64,000 nt of DNA from Gallionellales bacterium GWA2_54_124 (GTDB lineage: Bacteria; Pseudomonadota; Gammaproteobacteria; Burkholderiales; Gallionellaceae): NCBI GenBank assembly GCA_001801025.1, contig MGWO01000007.1, positions 682,001 to 746,000 on the forward strand, written 5' to 3'. Positions 25,475 through 32,451 of this stretch are shown here, piece by piece. The first letter of the stretch is position 1, and every line of letters starts with the position of its first letter. Under the pieces are notes generated by a model. It made no database searches. It worked only from the letters and a program-made list of their open reading frames with translations, and was not told the origin of the DNA. The position numbers were made by a program, and so were the translations under genes.

Positions 25475-26053
25475 TTAAAACAGCTCGATTTTTTTCACGG
25501 TTGTTTTCTTTTTCTCGGTCAGCATGCGTTCGTATTCCTGTTCGGCGCGCGCGACATCGATGGCGCTGGCTTGCGTGGTGGGAATCCGCCGGCAGTAGGC
25601 ATCGCCATTCTGCGGAACAAACACCACTTTGCGCGACCAGGGGCCGTTAAAGTCAGAGGCAACCAGCTTGATGCCTTCGCGCTGCAACCATTCATTGGCA
25701 AATGCCGCATTGCGCTCGCCGATCGCCATGCGTATCGAGCTGATGATGGTGCCGCCGCCGAAAGCTTTCGCCAGCAGGCGGGGCTTTTTTGCACCCTTGC
25801 CAAGCAGTCCGTTGACCAGTACTTCCATCGAGTAGTCTCCATTGAGGATCACATCAATGTCGGTGTTGCCGGTACTGGTGGTTGGCAGCAAAAAATGGTT
25901 CATCCCGCCAATTTTCAGGACAGGATCAAACAGGCAGACGGCAACGCAGGAACCCAATAGCGTCGAGATCGGACGTTCCGCCTCGATTGCCCAGCCGCCG
26001 GGGTTGATATTACGGGCGATACGCTCAAAATCCTTGCCTGTCTGATGAATCAT
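25475..26053 (-). CDS. cheD: Chemoreceptor glutamine deamidase CheD (copy 1, IELF tail)
   Basis: Deamidase of receptor glutamines, of 192 residues. Catalytic features are the cysteine in STLLGSCVAVCLFDP, the histidine in GGMNHFLLP, and AKAFGGG further on. The protein is longer than copy 2 at 27839-28339: the extra lysine-rich tail ends KKTTVKKIELF, the ending shared with four other proteins here. It is the first gene of the operon with the heme MCP and the GGDEF-EAL gene, and it is transcribed away from the HDOD gene. A CRP-like site lies 16 bases before its start. Confidence 0.92.
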   Translation of the reverse strand: MIHQTGKDFERIARNINPGGWAIEAERPISTLLGSCVAVCLFDPVLKIGGMNHFLLPTTSTGNTDIDVILNGDYSMEVLVNGLLGKGAKKPRLLAKAFGGGTIISSIRMAIGERNAAFANEWLQREGIKLVASDFNGPWSRKVVFVPQNGDAYCRRIPTTQASAIDVARAEQEYERMLTEKKKTTVKKIELF

Positions 26054-26069
26054 GGTTTATCTGTTCGGA

Positions 26070-26085
26070 AGTGAGTTAGCTCACA
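26070..26085. promoter_or_regulatory. CRP/Vfr-like site in the cheD-HDOD intergenic region
   Basis: AGTGA-N6-TCACA (26070-26085) matches the TGTGA-N6-TCACA consensus at 9 of 10 positions. A TATGAT box at 26129-26134 without a good -35 box would put the centre of the site near -63 of the HDOD-cheR-cheD-cheB transcript, a class-I-like position. Start-site placement is inferred. Confidence 0.4.
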
Positions 26086-26165
26086 TTGAGTTAACGCGGT
26101 CATTCTACAGGGATATGTCACTTCGCGGTATGATGTGAGTCACGAAAATACAGTGTAATGGATGT

Positions 26166-27017
26166 ATGATGCGCACCATGAATAAACGTGAAATTTTCAA
26201 GCAAATCGCACTCGATGTTGCCAAAGGTGAACTGGCTTTCCCGACGGGTGCGCAACTGGCCCTAAAACTGCGTCAGGCGCTCGATGATCCTGATTGCTCG
26301 CTTGATGTCGCTGCCCGTCTGATACAGGCTGAGCCGCTTCTGGCTGCGCGGGTGATTGCTATCGCCAACTCCGTGCTCTACAACCGTTCCGGGCATGAGA
26401 TCTCAGATGTGGAGATTGCCGTCATGCGGCTGGGATTTAATGTGGTACGCTCACTTGTGATGGCGCTGGTCGCGCGGCAGATGGCCGGCGTGTCGACCGA
26501 TCCGCGCCATCGTGAACTGGTGAATCAGCTCTGGCAGCACACGGCGCATGTCGCTGCTTTAGCGCAGGTTGTCGCGCGGCACGTCACCTTGCAGAATCCG
26601 GAAACGGCGATGTTTGCGGGCATCATTCACGAAATCGGCGGTTTTTATATGTTGTCGAGGGCGGATGAATTCCCCGGTCTGCTAGAAGGCGATTTTTCCG
26701 ACTGGATGGATTACGGCGAGGAGATAGTAGGCCGTGCGGTACTCAAAAAACTCTCAATTCCTGAGGCCGTTTCGGATGAAATGGACGTGTTCTGGGAGGG
26801 TTTTTTGGCCATGCCGCCGGAGACCATGGCCGATACACTGCTGCTCGCTGAAGAGCTGAGTCCTGTGACTTCCCCATTGCATCAGCTTGACGGTATGGCG
26901 GCGGGACAGATGCAGACGGCTCAGATTGAAATGGTGATCGGCGAGGAAACCCTCAGCCGTATTCTCAATGAAGCAATGGAAGAGGTAGGCTCCCTGAGTC
27001 AGGCTCTGCAATTTTAG
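26166..27017 (+). CDS. HDOD domain protein
   Basis: Protein of 283 residues with an HDOD domain, a degenerate HD-type fold found in signalling proteins and lacking the full catalytic set. Visible landmarks are FPTGAQLALKLRQALDDPDCS, AARVIAIANSVLYNRS, AVMRLGFNVVRSLVMALVAR and MFAGIIHEIGGFYMLS. The function in this setting is unknown; HDOD proteins occur beside chemotaxis and c-di-GMP genes. It is the first gene of the cheR-cheD-cheB run and ends 9 bases before cheR. ATG 26166 is used; ATGs at 26169 and 26178 are alternatives. Confidence 0.85.
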   Translation: MMRTMNKREIFKQIALDVAKGELAFPTGAQLALKLRQALDDPDCSLDVAARLIQAEPLLAARVIAIANSVLYNRSGHEISDVEIAVMRLGFNVVRSLVMALVARQMAGVSTDPRHRELVNQLWQHTAHVAALAQVVARHVTLQNPETAMFAGIIHEIGGFYMLSRADEFPGLLEGDFSDWMDYGEEIVGRAVLKKLSIPEAVSDEMDVFWEGFLAMPPETMADTLLLAEELSPVTSPLHQLDGMAAGQMQTAQIEMVIGEETLSRILNEAMEEVGSLSQALQF

Positions 27018-27026
27018 GCGTGATCG

Positions 27027-27836
27027 ATGAGTTACGAAATTAACGATACGGAATTTAAACGTTTGAGCGGTCTGCTCTACGATATTGCCGGCATCTCTCT
27101 TTCCGATGCGAAAAAAGTATTGATGACCGGTCGTTTGTCCAAACGGCTGAGTGCGTTGGGACTCGATACCTACACGCAATATTTTAAATATGTCACCGAT
27201 CCCGCGCATGCCGATGAGTTGCGCTTCATGGTCGATCTGTTGACCACGAATGAAACGTACTTTTTCAGAGAGCCCCAGCATTTCGAATTTCTCAAACAGA
27301 TCGTGCCAAAAAGCATCGCGAGCGGCGATGTCTACCGTGTGTGGAGTGCGGCAGCCTCCATCGGTGCTGAGGCCTATACCATTGCCATGGTGCTGGCCGA
27401 TAAACTGGGGGTGGAAGGTGCATGGGAGATACTCGGCACCGATATCAGTCATTCCGTATTGGAGCATGCACGGCGCGGCCATTACCGTATGGCCGAAGCT
27501 GAAAAAATACATGTGCCCTACCTGAAGAAGTTTTGCCTAAAAGGGCGTGATGATCAGGCAGGTACCTTTTTGATCGATAAGAAATTGCGTCAGCATGTGG
27601 GCTTCGAACAGCTCAATCTGAATGTCGAGGGTATGAAGAAAATGGGCGATTTCGACGTGATATTTTTGCGTAATGTGCTGATTTATTTTGATATTCCGAC
27701 AAAGCAGCGCGTGGTGGCCAATTTGATACGCAGCTTAAAATCTGGCGGCTATCTGATCGTGGGGCATTCGGAGTCGTTGAACGGGATTACCAATGTGCTG
27801 ACTTTGGTAAAACCCACCATTTATAGAAAACCCTGA
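27027..27836 (+). CDS. cheR: Chemotaxis protein methyltransferase CheR
   Basis: S-adenosylmethionine-dependent methylase of receptor glutamates, of 269 residues. Evidence: N-terminal helical domain (YDIAGISLSDAKKVLMTGRL), LTTNETYFFREPQHFEFL, the SAM-site region VWSAAASIGAEAYTIAM, DVIFLRNVLIYFD, and the C-terminal GGYLIVGHSESLNGI. It probably docks on aromatic pentapeptides such as the DFERF tail of the MCP at 17724. It lies 9 bases after the HDOD gene and 2 bases before cheD copy 2. Confidence 0.95.
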   Translation: MSYEINDTEFKRLSGLLYDIAGISLSDAKKVLMTGRLSKRLSALGLDTYTQYFKYVTDPAHADELRFMVDLLTTNETYFFREPQHFEFLKQIVPKSIASGDVYRVWSAAASIGAEAYTIAMVLADKLGVEGAWEILGTDISHSVLEHARRGHYRMAEAEKIHVPYLKKFCLKGRDDQAGTFLIDKKLRQHVGFEQLNLNVEGMKKMGDFDVIFLRNVLIYFDIPTKQRVVANLIRSLKSGGYLIVGHSESLNGITNVLTLVKPTIYRKP

Positions 27837-27838
27837 GT

Positions 27839-28339
27839 ATGAGTGGTGTCACGCCTGAGCGTGAGGTTTATCTGAAACCGGGCGATTTTTGCTTCGGAGA
27901 GGGGCGCTTGCGCATCACCACCTTGCTCGGTTCCTGTGTCTCTATCGTGCTGTGGCATCCGACTCTTGCGCACGGCGGTATGTGTCATTTTATGCTGCCC
28001 AGTCGCAATAAGCTGCGAGGAAATTTGCCGCTCGATGGCAAATACGGCGAGGAAGCGATGGCGCTGTTCATGCAGGAAATAGCGCGGCGTTGCACTAAAC
28101 CTGCAAGTTATCAGGTGCATATTTATGGCGGCGGCAATATGTTCGGCGGGCGGGCGGCGAGTTCCACCGACATCGGTTTTCAGAATATCGAGTGTGCGCA
28201 CCGCCTGTTGAATCAATACGGTTTTACGCTTGATTACGATCATCTGGGCAGCTTTGGTCATCGCAAGGTGATATTCGACGTATGGAGCGGCGAAGTGGGT
28301 CTGGTTCATGTTGATCACAGAAATTCAGGAAAAAAATGA
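27839..28339 (+). CDS. cheD: Chemoreceptor glutamine deamidase CheD (copy 2)
   Basis: Second CheD, 166 residues, with the catalytic Cys in [16 protein letters not shown] and His in GGMCHFMLP, plus the [10 protein letters not shown] loop. Unlike copy 1 it has no IELF tail (it ends NSGKK). It sits in the classical cheR-cheD-cheB order and overlaps cheB by 4 bases. This copy is the likely partner of the general adaptation system. Confidence 0.93.
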   Translation: MSGVTPEREVYLKPGDFCFGEGRLRITTLLGSCVSIVLWHPTLAHGGMCHFMLPSRNKLRGNLPLDGKYGEEAMALFMQEIARRCTKPASYQVHIYGGGNMFGGRAASSTDIGFQNIECAHRLLNQYGFTLDYDHLGSFGHRKVIFDVWSGEVGLVHVDHRNSGKK

Positions 28340-29427
28340 GTAAAATTAAAGTGTTGGTTGTTGATGATTCTGCTGTGGTGCGTGAGGTTGTCAAGCAGGT
28401 GCTAGAATCTGATCCGGGCATTACGGTGTATGCGACGGCGATGGATCCGATTTTTGCGATGGAAAAAATGAAGGTGCAGTGGCCGGATGTCATTGTGCTC
28501 GACATCGAAATGCCGCGTATGGACGGACTGACTTTTCTGAACAAGATCATGAGCGAACGTCCGACCCCGGTGGTGATTTGTTCTACGCTGACCGAAAAAG
28601 GCGCGCAGGCGACCATGCAGGCACTGGCGGCGGGCGCGACCAGCATCATTACCAAGCCCAAGATGGGCGTGAAACGCTACTTGCAGGAAGATGCGTCCAA
28701 TGATCTGGTGGGGGCGGTTAAGGCGGCCGCGCGTGCGAATATGCGCCGCCTGACCAATACCACGCAAAGGCCGCCTGTGCCCAGTCAAAAGCTCAATGCG
28801 GACGCGATTTTGCCGCCACCGGGAATGGCCCGTTTAGGGATGACTTCCGAACAGATCGTGGCCATCGGGACGTCAACCGGCGGTACTCAGGCGTTGGAAG
28901 CGGTGTTGACCGCGTTGCCGCGTGTGTGTGCCGGGATTGTGGTCGTGCAGCATATGCCGGAGATGTTTACCGAAGCCTTTGCCCAGCGCTTGAATAGCCT
29001 GTGTCAGATCGAGGTGCTGGAGGCTAAAAACAATGACCGCGTGATTCCGGGTCGCGCCTTGATTGCGCCGGGAGGCAAGCACATGCTGCTCAAGCGCAGC
29101 GGTGCGCAATATCACGTCGAAATCGTTGAGGGGCCGCTTGTCAACCGGCATCGTCCGTCAGTCGATGTCTTGTTCCGTTCGGTAGCCAAATTTGCCGGCA
29201 AGAACGCGCTCGGGATCATCATGACGGGGATGGGGGACGATGGTGCCAGAGGGCTGAAAGAGATGCGCGATGCCGGTGCGTATACGCTGGGTCAAAATGA
29301 AGATTCCTGTGTGGTGTATGGCATGCCTAAGGAGGCGATGAAGTTGGGGGCGGTCTGTGAAGAGCTCCCTTTGCAGCAGATCGCCGGAAAAATAAGCGCA
29401 GTTCATGCCATGGTGTCGGGACGATAG
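28336..29427 (+). CDS. cheB: Chemotaxis response regulator methylesterase CheB
   Basis: Removes methyl groups from receptors after phosphorylation by CheA. The 363-residue protein has a receiver ([37 protein letters not shown]), a linker, and the esterase domain with the catalytic Ser of [11 protein letters not shown], the His of [12 protein letters not shown] and the Asp of [11 protein letters not shown]. It is the last gene of the HDOD-cheR-cheD-cheB run. Confidence 0.96.
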   Translation: MSKIKVLVVDDSAVVREVVKQVLESDPGITVYATAMDPIFAMEKMKVQWPDVIVLDIEMPRMDGLTFLNKIMSERPTPVVICSTLTEKGAQATMQALAAGATSIITKPKMGVKRYLQEDASNDLVGAVKAAARANMRRLTNTTQRPPVPSQKLNADAILPPPGMARLGMTSEQIVAIGTSTGGTQALEAVLTALPRVCAGIVVVQHMPEMFTEAFAQRLNSLCQIEVLEAKNNDRVIPGRALIAPGGKHMLLKRSGAQYHVEIVEGPLVNRHRPSVDVLFRSVAKFAGKNALGIIMTGMGDDGARGLKEMRDAGAYTLGQNEDSCVVYGMPKEAMKLGAVCEELPLQQIAGKISAVHAMVSGR

Positions 29428-29561
29428 CGAACATGTGCGGTTTAACCAAAACCGTCACAGAAATTAGGGTATTTACGGTTCTGCTTGTCGATGTCCGAGC
29501 AAGGTTGTGCGGATCGTTCGGTTGTAAATTTTAAACGGCTAAGGTTGTTGGAGTAATAAAA

Positions 29562-30797
29562 ATGGAATCATCCGCTTCTCTGGAAATTGCCAAACACACG
29601 CTGCTGCTGTTCGGCATTGTTTTGGGTTTGGGTACGTTTTCAGGTCTTCTGGCGCGACTGGTGCGTGTCCCCGATGTGGTGGTTTTTTTGCTGGCGGGGA
29701 TGCTGATCGGCCCGGGCGTGCTCGACTTTGTCGACATTAAAGCGGACTCCGCTGCCAATCAGTTGATTTTAATTTTTGGGTCGAGCTACATTCTCTTCGA
29801 TGGCGGGGCATCGATTAAACTTCGCGTGCTCAATGAAGTGTGGATCACGGTGGTCGTGCTGGCAACGATCGGTGTGCTGATTACGGCTGGCATAACAGGG
29901 CTTGCCGCCTGGTACTTTCTCGGCCTGCCTGTTATCGTGGCACTGTTGCTGGGTTCTGTGCTCGCGTCCACCGATCCTGCGACGCTGGTGCCCGTATTCA
30001 AGCAGGTAAAAATTAAAGAGCGTGTCGCTCAGGCGGTCATGACCGAGTCGGCCTTTAACGATGCAATGGGTGCGATTATCACCTTCACCGTGCTGGGGGT
30101 GGCGATGGGGGCGGGGGAGTTTTCGGCAGGCGATGCGCTGCTCGATTTGCTCAAGCAGTCTTTGTTCGGTATTGCAATCGGCGGGGTGTTAGGCTATCTG
30201 GCAGCGGTATTTATCGCGCACGAAAAATACGATTTTCTGGCTGAGTTTGCCCCTGTAGTCACACTGATGGCGGTGATCGGTGCGTATATGAGCGCCGATG
30301 GTCTGCATTCGAGCGGATTTATGGCTGTTTTCGTGTTTGGCATCATGCTGGGGAACGTCGAGTCGCTGGGCTTTAAACGCTCGCGTTCCGAGAGTCATCA
30401 GCTGGAAGACTTTGTGATGACTACGGCGCTGATTATGCGCATGTTCATTTTTATTTTGCTCGGTACGCAAGTCGACTTTACGCTGATGAACCAGTATTTG
30501 TGGGCAGGTGTTGCTGTCGTGGTGGTGTTTATGCTGGTGGCGCGTCCCGCGACGGTATTTTTATGCGCATTGCCCGATCGTCGCGCGAAATGGAGTATCA
30601 AGGAGTTGCTGTTTATGTGCTGGACGCGGGAGACCGGCGTGATTCCCGGTGCACTGGCCGGTATGCTGGTTGGCATGAAGGCGCCGGGCGCGCAGATTAT
30701 CGCCTCGGTCACCTTTATCGCGATACTGATGACCATCTTGCTGCAGGCGACCACGACCAAGTGGCTGGCTAAAAAACTCGATTTGCTGGAAGAGTGA
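29562..30797 (+). CDS. Cation/proton antiporter, CPA1 (NhaP) type
   Basis: Inner-membrane antiporter of 411 residues with 11 to 13 hydrophobic segments. Signature parts are the N-terminal VVVFLLAGMLIGPGVLDFV, LGSVLASTDPATLVPVF, and ESAFNDAMGAIITF, the CPA1 Asn-Asp active pair. It exchanges Na+ or K+ for protons; the ion cannot be told from sequence. No regulatory RCK domain is present. It appears to be transcribed alone, with a GGAG ribosome site. An inverted repeat without a T-tract follows. Confidence 0.88.
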   Translation: MESSASLEIAKHTLLLFGIVLGLGTFSGLLARLVRVPDVVVFLLAGMLIGPGVLDFVDIKADSAANQLILIFGSSYILFDGGASIKLRVLNEVWITVVVLATIGVLITAGITGLAAWYFLGLPVIVALLLGSVLASTDPATLVPVFKQVKIKERVAQAVMTESAFNDAMGAIITFTVLGVAMGAGEFSAGDALLDLLKQSLFGIAIGGVLGYLAAVFIAHEKYDFLAEFAPVVTLMAVIGAYMSADGLHSSGFMAVFVFGIMLGNVESLGFKRSRSESHQLEDFVMTTALIMRMFIFILLGTQVDFTLMNQYLWAGVAVVVVFMLVARPATVFLCALPDRRAKWSIKELLFMCWTRETGVIPGALAGMLVGMKAPGAQIIASVTFIAILMTILLQATTTKWLAKKLDLLEE

Positions 30798-30799
30798 AG

Positions 30800-30833
30800 T
30801 AATGGATAATTGACAGTTGAAAATTATCCATTA
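30800..30833. repeat. Inverted repeat upstream of the rpsF promoter
   Basis: An 11-bp perfect inverted repeat (TAATGGATAAT / ATTATCCATTA) with a 12-base loop starts just after the antiporter stop and ends 4 bases before the -35 box of the rpsF promoter. There is no T-tract, so its use as terminator or operator is open. Confidence 0.5.
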
Positions 30834-30837
30834 TCAA

Positions 30838-30865
30838 TTGACCATTTCCTGGATTCTGTTATAAT
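30838..30865 (+). promoter_or_regulatory. Sigma-70 promoter of the rpsF operon
   Basis: TTGACC (30838-30843) and a consensus TATAAT (30860-30865) are 16 bases apart, followed by a GC-rich CCGCGCCCC discriminator typical of growth-rate-controlled promoters. Confidence 0.85.
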
Positions 30866-30869
30866 CCGC

Positions 30870-30954
30870 GCCCCTGTAAGGCCGATCGTCGGTTTTGCAG
30901 CCTTGCTCCACCGTCTCGCATGGCGGGGGGCGTTTATAACCACAAGGAGATGTA
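30870..30954 (+). promoter_or_regulatory. rpsF 5' leader, candidate S6:S18 autoregulatory element
   Basis: The leader of about 80 bases folds into a small CCGA/TCGG hairpin (30882-30892) and a second stem (30905-30931) of 8 bp with a bulged A and a CCG/CGG top. rpsF leaders in many bacteria carry an S6:S18-binding motif with a bulged stem and CCG bases. The match here is by eye only. Confidence 0.3.
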
Positions 30955-31335
30955 ATGCGACATTACGAAATCGTGTTTATCGTGCATCCTGATCAAAGCG
31001 AGCAAGTGCCTGCAATGATCGAGCGTTATCGCACATTAGTAACAGCAAAGGGCGGTCAGATTCACCGTCTGGAAGATTGGGGCCGCCGTCAACTGGCGTA
31101 CGCAATTCAAAAAATTCACAAAGCCCATTACGTGCTGATGAATATCGAATGCAATCAGGAAATTTTGGATGAACTGGAACACGCGTTCCGTTTCAACGAT
31201 GCCGTTCTGCGTCATCTGACCGTTAAGACCAAGGCTGCTGTTACCGTTCCATCGGCAATGATGAAGGAAGAAAAATCCCGTTCAGTGCTGAGTGAAGAGG
31301 TTGTTCAGGCTAAAGAAGAAAGCGCAGAAGCTTAA
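30955..31335 (+). CDS. rpsF: 30S ribosomal protein S6
   Basis: Binds 16S rRNA with S18. The 126-residue product begins [20 protein letters not shown] and has [21 protein letters not shown], hallmarks of S6. The C-terminal extension is acidic. An AAGGAG ribosome site precedes the ATG. First gene of rpsF-rpsR-rplI. Confidence 0.97.
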   Translation: MRHYEIVFIVHPDQSEQVPAMIERYRTLVTAKGGQIHRLEDWGRRQLAYAIQKIHKAHYVLMNIECNQEILDELEHAFRFNDAVLRHLTVKTKAAVTVPSAMMKEEKSRSVLSEEVVQAKEESAEA

Positions 31336-31406
31336 ATCTGGTCGCTTAGCCGGGTTCGCGCTTGCGCACCGGTTGGGTTTATCAACATTTGGTAAAAGGG
31401 AACATC

Positions 31407-31682
31407 ATGGCTCGTCCATCTAGCAAAAGTACTGATGACAAAAAGAAGCGTTTTTCTCGCAACAATCTGTTCAAGCGTCGCAAATTCTGCCGCTTCACAG
31501 TTGAGAAGATCGCAGAAGTAGATTACAAAGATGTGAATATCCTGAAGGAATTCATCTCTGAAAATGGCAAGCTGATTCCAGCACGTATCACCGGTACCAA
31601 GACACGCTACCAGCGTCAATTGAGCACTGCCGTGAAGCGCGCGCGTTTCCTGGCTTTGCTGCCCTATACTGATTTGCACTAG
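31407..31682 (+). CDS. rpsR: 30S ribosomal protein S18
   Basis: The 91-residue product begins [20 protein letters not shown] and carries [19 protein letters not shown] and [20 protein letters not shown], the S18 core. The ATG at 31407 with the AAAAGGG ribosome site is chosen over an upstream in-frame start at 31362 that would add an unrelated extension. The 71-base gap from rpsF leaves no room for priB, which often sits there in betaproteobacteria. Confidence 0.96.
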   Translation: MARPSSKSTDDKKKRFSRNNLFKRRKFCRFTVEKIAEVDYKDVNILKEFISENGKLIPARITGTKTRYQRQLSTAVKRARFLALLPYTDLH

Positions 31683-31693
31683 GAGTATCGGAC

Positions 31694-32143
31694 ATGCAAA
31701 TAATTTTGATGGAAAAAGTCATCAACCTGGGTTCTTTGGGTGATGTTGTTAATGTCAAGAACGGTTACGCTCGTAACTTCTTGATCCCGCAAGGCAAGGC
31801 AAAGCGCGCTACGACAGCTAACATGGCTGAATTCGAAGTGCGCCGCGCTGAAATCATTGCAGCTGACAAGGCCAAGCTGGCTGATGCGCAAGCACGCGGC
31901 GAAAAGCTGGCCGGCACAACCGTACAAATCTCGCAAAAGGCCGGTGTTGATGGTCGTTTGTTCGGTTCTGTTACCAATGCAGACATCGCTCAAGCGCTGG
32001 TTGCATCCGGTTTCGAAGTCGACAAGGCGCAGGTTCGCACTGCTGATGGTCATCTGAAATCAGTTGGCGATTACACCGTCAGCATTCAGTTGCACACCGA
32101 TGTTACAGTGGAAATCACTGTTTCTGTTTTAGGCGAGCACTAA
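31694..32143 (+). CDS. rplI: 50S ribosomal protein L9
   Basis: The 149-residue product begins [20 protein letters not shown] followed by [16 protein letters not shown], the highly conserved rRNA-binding N-terminal domain of L9, then a long helix and a C-terminal domain. Last gene of the operon, followed by a strong terminator. Confidence 0.97.
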   Translation: MQIILMEKVINLGSLGDVVNVKNGYARNFLIPQGKAKRATTANMAEFEVRRAEIIAADKAKLADAQARGEKLAGTTVQISQKAGVDGRLFGSVTNADIAQALVASGFEVDKAQVRTADGHLKSVGDYTVSIQLHTDVTVEITVSVLGEH

Positions 32144-32235
32144 GCAGTTGCTTTGCAGCTGGTATATGAATCTGCACAGTGAGTAATTACTCTGCAGAGG
32201 ATTGAATAACAGCTGAATAAACTGTATTAAAAATG

Positions 32236-32266
32236 AGTCCCCGAAGAAATTCGGGGACTTTTTTTG
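32236..32266 (+). terminator. Intrinsic terminator after rplI
   Basis: A perfect 10-bp stem (AGTCCCCGAA / TTCGGGGACT) with a GAAA loop is followed by seven Ts. Confidence 0.95.
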
Positions 32267-32451
32267 TCCTAAATTCGGGTATCTTTTCAATCGCGGGCAC
32301 TTATGTCCGACGCCCGGCAGTTTTAGATCGGACGAAATGAAGGGGCTCAATTTTGCATCATAGTTAATCCGAGATACACACGGGGTGGGATTTGACCTAC
32401 AATCCGCGGGTGAATGCAGAAGTGGCGCTCATTTCCTGATCCGGAGCGAAA
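32267..32451. other. Intergenic region before the MASE3 kinase
   Basis: These 185 bases, together with the rplI 3' region from 32144, form a gene-free stretch of about 308 bases. Apart from the rplI terminator, only the promoter of the kinase is expected. A TACAAT box at 32398-32403 lacks a convincing -35 partner. Confidence 0.4.

Noticed and set aside
30800..30833. Terminator for the antiporter gene
   Set aside because: The stem is long, but no T-tract follows, and it abuts the rpsF promoter.
30810..30992. 60-codon ORF over the rpsF leader
   Set aside because: It overlaps the promoter and leader of rpsF and its residues look random.
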